Source of the DNA: Saxidomus purpurata
Lineage: Eukaryota; Mollusca; Bivalvia; Venerida; Veneridae
Direction of reading: 5' to 3'
Assembly (NCBI GenBank): GCA_022818135.1
Contig: JAFMSR010000017.1
Coordinates: forward strand, 17,784,814-17,848,813
Length of the DNA stretch: 64,000 bases
Positions 36,036 through 46,892 of the stretch are shown one piece after another. Positions within the stretch are counted from its first letter, which is position 1, and each line of letters begins with the position of its first letter. The notes beneath the pieces are model-generated. The model did no database searches. It saw only the letters and a program-made list of their open reading frames with translations, and was not told where the DNA came from. The translations under genes and the position numbers were made by a program.

Positions 36036-36295
36036 ATATGTATCGAGATGTACGCCAATATTTTCCAAGTGGTTCCCGGTCCTTTTACAGTTCAAAGAAG
36101 ACTTTTACAAGACACAGAAATAAAACGTGTAATGTGTGTGGAAAGACGTTTATGAAGCCGTCAGCTCTTGACATACACATGCGAATTCATACCGGAGCAA
36201 AACCATATACATGTGAAATTTGCGGGAAACAGTTTAATCAGAAAAGTAACTGGAAGTCTCATCATGGGATTCACATGTTAGTGACTAAGAATTAA
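36036..36295 (+). CDS. alternative last exon 9: two C2H2 zinc fingers
   Basis: Acceptor tccttgcatctttcag; phase 1; 86 codons to TAA. The leader of about 30 residues is basic and serine-rich. Finger 1 (about 32-52) is CNVCGKTF with K/S/A/I. The linker is TGAKP. Finger 2 (about 60-80) is CEICGKQF plus NQKSNWKSH: the core helix leucine is a tryptophan, and the contact residues are Q/S/N/S. It is the last member of the QKxN group and the closest relative of the decayed exon at 44.2-44.4 kb. Confidence 0.9.
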
Positions 36296-36420
36296 GCTGA
36301 ATGAAAGAAATCAGATTGTAGTTTGAAGCCTGTGTGATGTAGAAGGCCTTTGAAAGTCCTGCAAGGTGACTTGGCCTTTAGGCAGTGTTCGTGGTTATTT
36401 AGCTAAGTGAGGCTCATTTG

Positions 36421-36615
36421 CAGTGATTTCTGCATGCCTACTGAGACAGAAGGTGACACCAGTGATTTCTGCATGCCTACTGAGACAGAAGGTGACACCA
36501 GTGATTTCTGCATGCCTACTGAGACAGAAGGTGACACCAGTGATTTCTGCATGCCTACTGAGACAGAAGGTGACACCAGTGATTTCTGCATGCCTACTGA
36601 GACAGAAGGTGACAC
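36421..36615 (+). repeat. five identical 39-bp repeats
   Basis: The unit 'cagtgatttctgcatgcctactgagacagaaggtgacac' is repeated five times with no differences seen, 126 bases after the exon 9 stop. Thirty-nine is 13 codons and the array is open in several frames on both strands. There is no start context or acceptor, so I read it as a recent 3' UTR minisatellite. Confidence 0.92.
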
Positions 36616-37659
36616 CCTTCTGATGACACCTTGAATAATGAAAAGGTTTATACTGACAATTGCATTGTCATGTTATTTCAGTAAAATGGTAATGATACAA
36701 ACTGTTATATACAGAGTGGAAAAAGATGCGAGTTTAAAAGAATTGACAATGTTTGTTCTTTGCCATGTGATAAAGTAATCGTTAATCGTTCTTAAAGTAG
36801 ATGTTTAAGACATGGATTTGTTTCTACATGTGTTACATAATTTGCCCTACTCTTGTTATGTAATGCTCCTCTTTATAACATTATGTCAGTATTTATCCCT
36901 GGATGTCATGAAAATTCTGGGACACAGTTTTTACAGAGGACGGTTAAAAGTAGTAAATTGCATTTCAACAACATTGTACATCTAGAGTAACATTGAATAT
37001 TTTGTTTTGTAATTTTGCTCTTTTCTTTTTTTTTATGTGACATGTGTATATATTCTACATCCTGTTATTGAATGGATGTTACTGTTAGTCGCTGTTTTGA
37101 CTATGATATTATTACAGAAACATTTGTCAAATTTCTATTAAATCAGTTTGTCGTGTTTTGCTTGCTGCGTGTCTTGTCAGATGCTGAACCTCTCTGGATC
37201 TGTTGAAACTTGCTACCTGTGGTAATAACTTGGCGATGGATTTTATATCGCATATGATGCGTATATTCATTCAGGGCTATTTTATAGCATTTTCTGGCAG
37301 GAATTCAACAAATTTTCGCTATAAAATGTTCAGTACCATGAGGAGATGCGCATGTTGTTTGCATGTTCCAGTTAGAGTATTTTTCACAGAAGTATTGCCC
37401 TTTGACTGCTGTATTGAATATAGATCTATAGAGCAACGTTTTTTCAGTGCTGTTTATCGGTAAGTATTACTGATGCGAATTCAAGTCAACCTTCAGTCAC
37501 AGTCAATTGAGATTTGGACCTCTCCCCTAATGATCTGCCCCTGCATAACTTCTATCACAAAGTAAACTCATGTAATACATATACAAAATATCAGTTAAAC
37601 AATATTAAATCAAGTTATGAAACAAAAAACAAATAATAGACTTTCAAGCATAATATATA
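36616..37659 (+). other. spacer
   Basis: No gene recognised. An 86-codon open frame at 37203-37463 has no domain. Confidence 0.4.
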
Positions 37660-38541
37660 TTCAAGTTATGAAACATTCTCAGAGGATCCCCCAGATTCCC
37701 CTTGCTTATGCTTGAATTTCTCTATAAAATAAAGAAGCATTGAATATCCACTGGTATCAATAAGGCAACACTTGTGCTGTAACACCAGACTAGTCTCATC
37801 GTTAAAAGTCCAAGTGTTTCATCAAAATTATTTTTAAAAGTCACTATACACATGAAAATCCCACCTCTGCGTCAAAAAAGCAACAACAATATATTCTGAA
37901 GGAGTCTGAATGAGGTCTGAGATAACTAAGATTCGCCTATTGAATGTGATTTACTTCATCAAGAGATTTAGAAATATCTGTCCAAGATGCAATGTTACAA
38001 TGAAAGTGTTCTTTTATTTTTCAAGTTTGGTATAGTTCAATTATACAGAGTGTATTGAATATAACTAATTACAGTACAAAAAGTCATGTACATTGACTTA
38101 CCTTTATAATTCTGTGGACAAACCTGATACATTTCAGTTAATTGTAACATTAACTTACATGATAACATTTGATTATCTACTTATATTACCACTCTGTCTG
38201 AAATCTCCCGGTATGTATTGACTAGACATAAGTGTATCACACTAAAATATAGCGGAGATTTATCGCGGAAATGAAGACTTTATTTCTGCTACTAGCCATT
38301 GAACGAATTTGATATTGAAATTAGTTTTGTTTGATTTGAAATAATTTTACAACATTTGATAGGATAAGTGTAAGAGTTAAGAGAACGTGTTCATCTTATA
38401 ATGTCTTTTCATCTCTTTTTCCAGATACATGGTTCAGTTCCCAAGAACCATCTCGTCGTAAGAAAGGAAAGCGTCGAAGTGCTCAGAAGATATTCAGTAG
38501 TAATCCAAAGTGCGTGTGCATGTTCTGTGGAAAGCCATTTA
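37660..38541 (+). repeat. segmental duplication, copy A
   Basis: Matches 43165-44060 in order: 'tcaagttatgaaaca', 'cttgaatttctctataaaataaa.aag', 'ggaatatc.actggt', 'gtgatttactt.at.aagagatttag', 'aagagttaagagaacgtgttcatct', then the acceptor and start of a finger exon. The offset is about 5.5 kb. Homology stops inside the first finger. Confidence 0.8.
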
Positions 38542-38600
38542 AAGGGGCAACTCTCGCTGGTATACCAGCGAGTATTTTGTTGTATGCAGCTGTAACTTGA
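38425..38600 (+). pseudogene. truncated alternative last exon (first finger cut)
   Basis: Acceptor catctctttttccag; phase 1. The leader DTWFSSQE... and AQKIFS.NPKCVC match the 43.9 kb exon closely. The first finger stops after CMFCGKPFKG, then unrelated sequence reads on to a TGA at 38598-38600. Every ligand after the first CxxC is missing. If spliced in, it would give a fingerless tail of about 59 residues. Sequence after 38541 is not homologous to copy B, so an insertion or rearrangement cut the exon here. Confidence 0.8.
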
Positions 38601-40605
38601 TACCTCTAAAACTACCTGTCAATTAAACTGGAGGAGGTTACTAGAGTGAATGAATCACAATAGCAAGCAGACGATTTTAGCGCTTGAGCTGACTAGGGGC
38701 TTCTTTACGTTTCTTATATTTTGTATCATGAGTATTTCGGAATCAGGGAAAAATTTATCCACCTCCTGAATCATTTCTTCTCACTTTCTTTTTATCCCAT
38801 GATATTCATTCATATTTTTTCTTTTTAGAAAATTTAAAGATAAATATTATGTTTCAACACCTAACTCACAGAGTCAAATTTTGCACAAGGCCTGATTTTG
38901 TGTAATTTCCTACAATATAAAACATTGTGGTAAAATGAATATGTCAGCACCCAATTAAGATAGAGTCACAAAATTAATTGGTAATTATAGCCATCGGCAG
39001 CAGGTCTGTTTTGTGTATTTTTGAAGGAAAAAAAATACAAAAAAAAAAATGATAAATGTGGCAAAAAAGGAGGGAAATTATCACAACAGTTCAAAACACA
39101 ATGTATATGCATGTAGTTGATAAGAGTAAAGTTTATATTTTAATAAAAGCATTGCAGAAAAAAGTGCATAAGAGAAAAGACATGTATTGTTTATATCAAG
39201 AGAGTAAAGGAGCTATTTGTTTAGGTTTAATGTTCCTGACATGGATTTAAAATTTCATAGTGATGATAACATGGGATTATGTAAATTTTAAAAAAACAAA
39301 AAAAAAAATAAAATGGAGAAATTATTAAAGTCAATAGTAAAAAATCAATCTAAAGCCTCATTCTTGGGTAATAATGGATCATAATATATAACGAGCCAGG
39401 ATGATATTAACGACCCTGCAGGTGGATCTTAGATGTTCTCGTCTAAGTCACATAAACATTTTTAATTTATACCGACACTTTTATGTTGCTTTATATATCT
39501 GCATACCCACGGCTTGACCAAGAAATGGAAGACTACCTGAACCAGGAAATAGTATCATACAACAAAACATTATTATAGAAAATACTGAACTATACTATAG
39601 TCAGAATGGGCTTTGAAGTAAAGTATAGATGAATGGGGGAAGAACAAAACATATTGAACCGAAAGTAAGTGAATTGTCCGTCTGTACTGGAAGTTACACA
39701 TTTATACCAAAATTAAAAAGTTCAAGATATTTGGAAAACTTATGGCAACTTGAATAGATTTTGTACAAAAACTATGCTTACGTTACATGTATCAGAAAAC
39801 TTTCAACTTACTTATTTAGGTCTTGATTACCTTAATATTCATTTTAATGAAGGATATTCTCATTTTATGGAAATAAACTTTCATAAGGTTAGTAAACTTT
39901 TTTTGTAATGCATGCCACTACTCTCAAGTGTATAAACAAACCAAAGTTTTTTTTTTTAAAAAAAAAAGTTTTTAAAAAAATACACCCCCCCCGGGAAATT
40001 TAAATCTGAGGGCGTCTGTTTTACAGGTTTATTTTTGTTCTCAAATCAATTTTAGAACTAATTATAATAATTATACTTTTCTGGAGTTGTAACTGTTATG
40101 AAATGGTCAGTTTTAACATTTCAATGGCAAGCCAATTCTGTAATTATTTTTAATAAGGGGTCTCTGATGTAAAAGATGCATGGAAAAACTCTTCATTGAA
40201 AAATCTGCCCCAGGTACATCTAGATGGATATATGCCAGTACCCTTTAAGTACAGTTAAGACAAAGTCTATGTTAAATACATATAGAGAAGATGTTTTTGT
40301 TCTAAAAATAGTAACAATATTTCATATCATTTGAAACACCACGAATTTGAAAACAGTTTGACATGATACATGGGGTTGTTCACAAATCTTTAATAAAAAG
40401 ATTCAGGGCCCCCGGGAAAATTTTGGAAGAGAAAAAAACATTAAAAATTTTTGTAGGAGACATACACATATAGTTTATGTGAGACATAACTGATATGGAC
40501 AGTAAAGTGTTTTATACTTTTTATACATACACATTATAGTTTATGCTAGAGTCATACACATGTAGTTTATGCTAAGTGACATACACATGTCAGTTTATGC
40601 TAGGA
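38542..40605. other. foreign segment separating the halves of the truncated exon
   Basis: Lies between the broken finger and a remnant of the exon's downstream flank at about 40610. It begins near a perfect 20-bp palindrome (38553-38572). There is no transposase or recognised gene. It is AT-rich, with poor-looking patches (A/T runs at 39945-39985; C-runs with 'ccccgggaaa' at 39986-40000 and 40408-40418). Near 40461-40600 'acatacacatgtagtttatgcta' recurs four times. Confidence 0.45.
38553..38572. repeat. perfect 20-bp palindrome at the exon break
   Basis: CTCGCTGGTATACCAGCGAG is its own reverse complement. It begins twelve bases after the point where homology to the intact exon ends, so it may mark the terminus of an inserted element or a breakpoint hairpin. 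Confidence 0.85.
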
Positions 40606-40890
40606 AAACCCTTCATCTTTAGACTTTATATAAAAATTGCTTGTATCAATCAACGCAAAGGGATTCCATAATGCTTGTGGTTAAAAAGTAATGCGAATGA
40701 AAGATAATTATTATACTTTTCCGGTTTGTACACTGTTATTGGTCAGTTACATTATGGCAAGCCAATTAATTATTTAAACTGGCAATATTAACTACTGAAG
40801 CAACGAGATCCTGAACCTATCAATTATACAGGTCAACTATTTAATACGGGGGTGTAAAAGGTGCATGGAAAAATTCTTCATTGAAAAATT
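40045..40890. repeat. local duplication around 40.1 and 40.75 kb
   Basis: 'attatacttttc.gg..tgtaactgttat' , 'atggcaagccaatt' and 'gtaaaag.tgcatggaaaaa.tcttcattgaaaaat' occur at 40065-40205 and again at 40705-40890, diverged by indels. Confidence 0.55.
40610..40710 (+). pseudogene. remnant of the downstream flank of the duplicated exon
   Basis: 'ctttagactttatataaaaattgctt' and 'gggattccataatgcttgtggttaaaaagtaatgcgaatgaaag' match 44340-44425, the decayed finger exon behind the 43.9 kb exon. This places the right edge of the insertion near 40.6 kb. Confidence 0.5.
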
Positions 40891-41065
40891 GAGGTACTTT
40901 TTAGAAAAAAAAAAAAAAAAAAAATAATTTTTTTTTTATGGGGTGTTCTTTGTTTTTTTTTATTCAAAAATAGGTAACAAATTTCATATCATTCCTGCCC
41001 CGAATTTAGACAGTGACGTATACATTTGTTTACAAATCTTTAATAAATCGATTCATATTATTCGA

Positions 41066-41139
41066 TAACAGTATTTTTTTTTTTTATTTATATTTTTTTT
41101 TTTTTTTTTGGTTTTTTTTTTTTTTTTTTTTTTTTTTTT
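41066..41139. other. poly-T block, probable assembly artefact
   Basis: T-runs broken by a few A and G bases. Similar runs lie at 40906-40940. Confidence 0.6.
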
Positions 41140-42109
41140 CAACAAACTCCCTGTTGGCTTTCCCCCCAATTTTATTTGTCCTCTTTTTGTTTAATTTTTA
41201 GGGAAAAAAAAGTCAACTCGTACCATTTGTAGTCAACTCATACCTTCCATTTCAAATTTAGTTTTAACCAGGAACTAAAGGAACTGATATGTAATAAAAG
41301 GTAGCCATATGGAATATATCAGATATTATTGTTTAACGTTTATATATTGACCCAGCTGATTTTTTTGTAGATTTATTTACATGTCCAGATAGATGTTTAT
41401 AGACTAATTTGCGCCAAAAGTAAGTGTTTCCTTCAGGTGAAAACGCTTGTGCAAGTGTTCTTTTCTCAAAATACAACTAAAAAATCTGAGAGAAGGTGTG
41501 GCGGCAAATATCTTAATAATATTTACCAACAACGGTGATTTCGGCAATCTGTAATAACAATTTTTTAAAGATAATCATAACTTGTTAGTTCAATGCAGCA
41601 ATAAAACGAATGCATTAGTCAAACAATGCAATTTAGAATGGGTCTCCTCGAATTCCTTTGCATGCCATGCATGCCTCAACATCAGCCATCACCAATTTCC
41701 AAAATATTCACATGTCAGTTTTGTTTGTTGGCCCGCTGTGAGACTTTGTATCACAGTTTTTCTTGTTCTAAATTTAAAATGCAGTGAGTGAGTTATCATT
41801 GAATGTACACATACAATGCATAGCCGATCTCAGCAAGAGATTCAATAATTTTAGTTTACTCACAGTGGTATACTGTAAATTTGGTAATTTTCATTGGACA
41901 AAAATTTCCACGTTTTATGAGCAAACAGACCTATAAGCAAATTTTATGTTTGCGAAAGAAGAATTTTCTTATAGTAAATCTAAAATGTAAAATTAAGTTT
42001 TCGTGAGAGTTTTGAATTGGCGAAGTACATGTTGTGAAAATTAAGACATCACAAATATTACCCTATTATACAGTAGATCTTCAAGACAGTTATTCAAGAT
42101 TTTGTCTTT
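41140..42109 (+). other. spacer
   Basis: No gene recognised. It contains a diverged copy (41775-41870) of a segment also present at 34.95 kb. Confidence 0.4.
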
Positions 42110-42740
42110 GAAAGTTAGCAATTTCCCTTCCGCTCTCTAACTGTTGAACCCCTTAAAGGATTTCGAAGAAACCTGACACAAATGTTAACCAGACTGAGAC
42201 GACGTGCAGAAGCAATGTTCCGGATGGCTGGATTCAAGGTCAAGGTCATACTTAGCGGTCAAAGGTCATATGATTTTGTTTCCCTTCCGCTCTGTAACTC
42301 TTGAACCCCTTGTGAAGGATTTCAAGAAACCTGACACAAATGTTAACCAGACTGAGACGATGTGCGAAGCAATGTTCGGGATGGCTGGATTCAAGGAAGG
42401 TCAAGTCCATAGCGGTCAAAGGTCATATGATTTTGTTTCCTTCCGTCTGTAACTCTTGAACCCCTGAAGGATGTTCAAACCTGACACAAATGTTAACCAG
42501 ACTGAGACGATGTGCAGAAGCAATGTTCCGGCGGCTGGATTCAAGGTCAAGGTCATACTTAGGGGTCAAAGGTCATATGATTTTGTTTCCCTTCCGCTCT
42601 GTAACTCTTGAACCCCGTGAAGGATTTCGAGGAAACCTGACACAATTGTTTACCACATTGAGACGATGTGCAGAAGCCATGTTCTGGATGGCTCACTTCA
42701 AGGTCAAGGTCACACTTAGGGTTCAAGCGCCATATAACTG
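42110..42740. repeat. ~150-bp tandem array, four units
   Basis: The unit has 'tttcccttccgctctgtaactcttgaacccctt', 'aaacctgacacaaatgttaaccagactgagacgatgtgcagaagcaatgttc' and 'ttcaaggtcaaggtcatactta.cggtcaaaggtcatatga'. It is non-coding; open frames here are repeat shadows. Confidence 0.8.
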
Positions 42741-43164
42741 TGTGGATATTGCTCTGCATTTGCTCTTGATTTCAGTGCTCTTGTTTTTATTTGGGAGATT
42801 CTATTTTGTTTGCTTAATTTTTTTATTGAATTACATCCCTTTTATGTTACTATCAATAGCATATTTTGTAACTTTTATTATTGGCAGTACGGAAAAACCG
42901 AGACCACTTTTCTGTGGTACAACATAAATGGTACCTCCAATTTTTTGGTGTTTTTGACATTTTGTACCAGGTTAGGATTTTCTGGTTGGGGACTTAGATT
43001 TTTTTATATAACTTCAATTTTTTATTCTTGTTCCTGTCCGTTGGGCTTCAACAGCCTAAATTTTGCTCCCATTCTCTGATACAACACTTCGGGCGTATAT
43101 TGCTGCGCTTTGCGGTGCTCTTGCTTTTTAAATCGTATGGCATAAATGTTCAGTACATCAATAT
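42741..43164 (+). other. spacer
   Basis: T-rich; no gene recognised. Confidence 0.35.
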
Positions 43165-44060
43165 ATCAAGTTATGAAACAGTTTCAACGAATCCAAAGAT
43201 TCCCATTGTGTTATTCTTGAATTTCTCTATAAAATAAATAAGTATGGAATATCAACTGGTGTCTCTCAATAAGGCAATACTAATGCTCTAAAACCTTCTA
43301 GACTCATTCTTAAAACAGGGCTGTGATAGTTCTGCGGATTCGCGGATTTCCGCGGGTCCGATCGGCCCGAGGGTCATTTTAGTGACTGACGTAAATCTGT
43401 TGAGAAATAAAAGTGCAAGCGTTCCATCAAAATATTTTTTTTTAAATCACAACCTACAAAAATTCCACATCTCTATGGCAAAAAGGCATCGAGGATATAT
43501 TTCTGAAAGAGACCGAATGAGGTCCGAGACTACTGAGGTTCGCCTTTTGAATGTGATTTACTTGATAAAGAGATTTAGAGGTATATCTATTCAGTTGTTT
43601 TTTAAAAAGGGGGTTTTTTTTTTTTTTTTAAATGGGTTTATTTCAATTATAAGGATTGTATTAGATATAATTCATTACATGCATGTATCTAATAGACTGT
43701 ATTACCATTAAAACACCTGTATTTATTGACTAGACTTAAGCGTATCACTTCTTTACTTCAGTGCTAAAATATAGTGGAGATTTATCATGGACATGAAGAT
43801 TTTAACTATGCTACTAACCATTGTATGAATTTGAAATTGAAATTTTTGTTTGATTGGAAATTATTTTACGACATTTAATAGGTTTAGTGTAAGAGTTAAG
43901 AGAACGTGTTCATCTGTTAAGGTACATTTATCTCTTTTTCCAGATACATGGTTCAGTCCACAAGAACAAGCATGTCTTCAGAAAGGACAGCTCCAGGGTG
44001 CTCAGAAGATATTTAGTATAAATCCAAAGTGTGTGTGCAAATTCTGTGGAAAGCCATTTC
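43165..44060 (+). repeat. segmental duplication, copy B
   Basis: Counterpart of 37660-38541. It contains one extra segment (about 43320-43400) with a GC-rich 'gcggattcgcggatttccgcgggtccgatcggcccgag' stretch that copy A lacks. Confidence 0.8.
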
Positions 44061-44218
44061 AGGACAGCTATGCGTTGAAAGTTCACGTAAGAATTCATAC
44101 AGGGGAAAAGCCATTTACTTGTAAAACATGTGGATTTAGTACAACGACCAAAGGAAATCTCAAATCTCATATAATGAAGCATTTGAAAACAGGTTTAGAA
44201 AAGGAATACATGGACTAG
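43944..44218 (+). CDS. alternative last exon 10: two C2H2 zinc fingers
   Basis: Acceptor ttatctctttttccag; phase 1; 91 codons to TAG. Leader of about 31 residues (DTWFSPQEQ...). Finger 1 (about 32-52) is CKFCGKPF with D/Y/A/V. The linker is TGEKP. Finger 2 (about 60-80) is [17 protein letters not shown]: the CGK.F core is replaced by GFST, and the contact residues are T/G/N/S. This second finger is nearly invariant in the next two exons. The truncated exon at 38.4 kb is its duplicate. Confidence 0.9.
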
Positions 44219-44235
44219 ACGTTGTGTTCGGAGTT

Positions 44236-44425
44236 ATCAAGAAGCAAACTGAAACCTACAACATATATCGAAAAACGTTTGAGAAAACGTCTGCAATTGA
44301 AATTCACATGATAGTTAATGCTGGAGAAACTCTATACCTTTAAACTTTATGGAAGCTCCTTAATTGGAAATTCAACACATCATGGGATTCCAATGTATGT
44401 GGTTGAAAAATAATGTGAATAAAAG
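44236..44425 (+). pseudogene. decayed zinc-finger exon related to the 36.0 kb exon
   Basis: At 44267-44343 one frame reads YRKTFEKTSAIEIHM.V.AGE.LY then a stop. This tracks exon 9's [25 protein letters not shown] with both zinc cysteines and the last histidine lost. The 3' part, 'ggaaattcaacacatcatgggattccaatg...gaataaaagaaatc', matches exon 9's last helix, stop and UTR ('tggaagtctcatcatgggattcacatg...gaatgaaagaaatc'). It is clearly non-functional. Confidence 0.7.
44418..44423 (+). promoter_or_regulatory. candidate poly(A) signal for exon 10
   Basis: AATAAA 200 bases after the exon 10 stop, at the end of the decayed exon. It differs by one base from the aligned GAATGAAAG of exon 9's UTR, so it may have arisen by mutation. 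Confidence 0.4.
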
Positions 44426-45829
44426 AAATCAAATTTTGAATAATTCTTTTTTTTTCTGGTTTTGAAGCAACTGCATTTTGTGATTGCTCCATTCAGCTTT
44501 TTATACCATGCAGAATGTTACATCACTCAGAGACAAGTGACTGTATAAATTACACTGCTATTCATGATTTCTTTTTATACTACATTTACACTTGTTTCTG
44601 TAAGCCCTTTGAGAGACTTACATGTAGTAGAGAAACTGTTGTTTCTGTATTATATATAACCTTCAGACCCATTGTAGAGATAATGGTTTCTGTCACAGGT
44701 GGAAGGAACATACCTTTAACTTTTTTTTCTTAAGCTAATGTCTTTTTCTAAGCATTTAAAAATTGATATCAGAATAGAATGATAATAAAAGAAAATTGAA
44801 AAAATTCTTTTTCTGTTCATAGCTCTTTACCATAGACAAGGTTCCCAACACACCCTATGTGAAAACAAGCATGTCGCTCCAAAAAACTCTTCCATTTCTT
44901 ACAAATTTGAGCTACGTCAAACAAATTTGTTGGACAGTTGTAGAGGGATATGACAGAGCTTTAAGAAAAAGTTTACTTCAATGGAAAATTCCAAGCCGTT
45001 TTCATTCTACAAGCGAAAATGCCAATGCTGATAATTTGTGATTTCGCTCAACCCAGATAAATGTCACACAAAAACCTCTATGATTTCCCCTCTACAATTC
45101 GTCAAAATTTATTTGAAGACTACTCAAATTTGAAACTTAATAAATTTTTCCATGGGTAGCAGAAATTCTAGTTAAATAACGCTCGACCAAATTTGATACA
45201 AATTATGGCAAATGTTCGACTTAGAATCATCTCTGTAAATATCAGATTTATTGGAAACTTCAGTGACATTAAAGTGACATTATGCGCATCTTACTGCACA
45301 TAGTGTATTTTTGGTGACAGTTTTATAAAAGCAATTTTTGGTTGCTGTTCATTTAAATGTGTTAAATTAATGATTATGCCGCATTAGTATTTGAAGTTGG
45401 TGCTATAGATATAAAAATTCGGACTGATAAAATGATAGTTGATTGTGTCTTGGTAGAGATTTCGGCAGTGGAAGGGAAGCAACTCATGCATGCAGTTAAA
45501 TTGACTCTCCCAGTCAAATAAGAAAATCAATATTTGGAAAGTTATTATTTCATACTGGTAGCGTGAAGAGTTTGGTGTATTGGGTTAAAAGCTATTTTTC
45601 CTCTACGCTTTTGTACACACACCATATTCAGCTGGATTTTTACTTGAAAAAAATGCGCATAATGTCACTTTAATGCAGATTATGAAGGTTTTAACTTTAA
45701 AAACGTTAAAAATTTTGTTTTTCATGCATGGTTATGTTATATCTATATCTCAGTAAACACATATTGGATTCATTTAAAACTATAAGAAAGTGTTGATGGA
45801 TATCGACCTTGATAATGAGAAATAGTCAC
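44426..45829 (+). other. spacer
   Basis: No gene recognised. Short open frames (44515-44733, 44859-45041) have no domains or acceptors. Confidence 0.4.
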
Positions 45830-46020
45830 AGAGTTATATGAATTTACTTGTAATTACTTGTTTATAGCCTGTCACACTTTGTTTCTGCTCAGTTAAATAA
45901 AACTTGAGATCCATATGACCCACAGTCTTCAAATTACATAGGATGATTCGTTGAATTGAGTGGATGAGCCCTTTCGTTTTTAGGGTCAGTAGGTCAAAGG
46001 TCAAGGTCAAAGTGACATAC
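45830..46020. repeat. single diverged unit of the 31.9 kb repeat family
   Basis: 'gacccacagtcttcaaattacataggatgattcg' and 'tagggtcagtaggtcaaaggtcaaggtcaaagtgaca' match units at 32-33 kb and 53 kb. Confidence 0.6.
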
Positions 46021-46641
46021 ATTAAATTTCCCTAAAGTAAATTTTTTTCAAAGTAAGTCTGGTTTAAACAATTTTGAGCCATTCTGATTGAATGTTTTTG
46101 AATGAACTATCAAACTGTTTCACATACTCCAGTATACTGTCATCTGAATTCTTATTTAATCAACCACATTGGGTTGACCAATCAGTAACATTTTTTTTTG
46201 AACAAATGAATATTGATGAAAAATGGGACTTCTTGAATTTGGACTCATTTGGAGAAAGATCAAAGAAATTCAAGAGGCCATTTTTTCGTTGTAGCTTCTC
46301 AGGACGTCACAAGATTCCCCGCCATGTATATAGACTTGTAGCAATGTTTATATGATGTTGTTATTTTACGCAGGACGTGACTTGTTCTTATTTGTTCCAA
46401 ATGTAAGAGTACTATTGAAATGCACTATGTTGTTCTTATCGTTTTCAAATATTCACTATAACACTTTCTATACAGGTTGTTTTAGAAATTATTAAAAAGA
46501 TGTACAGGGGAACAATTTACCAAGTGCACTGGTATTAATTGTTTGTCCATAAAAGTAATATTTGACATTGTAGTGACTGGTTTAAGGTTAAATGAAAATT
46601 ATTTATCTTACTTGCTTACTTTTTTCATTTTTTGTTTCCAG
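46021..46641 (+). other. spacer/intron
   Basis: An 87-codon open frame at 46092-46355 ends in RCSFSGRHKIPRHV, but no CxxC...HxxxH spacing is present and it is not assigned. The stretch ends in ttttttcattttttgtttccag. Confidence 0.4.
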
Positions 46642-46892
46642 CTACGGGGTACAGGTCACAAGAATTAGCTTATCAGCAGACGTCAAATTCCCAAAGTGCT
46701 CATGAAGTATTTAGTTTCACTCCAAAAATATGCAAATACTGTGGAAAGCCATTTTCAAGAAGCTATTCCTTAAAAGTCCATATGAGAATTCATACAGGAG
46801 AGAGACCATTTAGCTGTGAAATTTGTGGATTTAGTACAACGACCAAAGGAAATCTCCGATCTCACATGATGAAACATATCAAGAAAACTTGA
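46642..46892 (+). CDS. alternative last exon 11: two C2H2 zinc fingers
   Basis: Acceptor ttcattttttgtttccag; phase 1; 83 codons to TGA. The leader of about 29 residues (Q, S, T-rich) ends FSFTPKI, recalling the F(S/G).NPK of its sister exons. Finger 1 (about 31-51) is CKYCGKPF with R/Y/S/V. The linker is TGERP. Finger 2 (about 59-79) is [17 protein letters not shown], with T/G/N/S. A short repeat of 'gaccagaaacacattg' follows the stop (46897-46980). Confidence 0.9.

Noticed and set aside
36403..36634. Open frames of 66-75 codons on both strands with 13-residue repeats
   Set aside because: They arise because a 39-bp repeat is open in several frames. No acceptor or start context, and it lies in a 3' UTR.
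42204..42927. 82- and 145-codon frames with repeated 'RCAEAMF' phrases
   Set aside because: They follow the 150-bp tandem repeat units and have no domain; treated as repeat-derived.
46092..46355. Frame ending RCSFSGRHKIPRHV as a possible zinc finger
   Set aside because: Lacks a CxxC pair and correctly spaced histidines, and no acceptor gives the shared phase.
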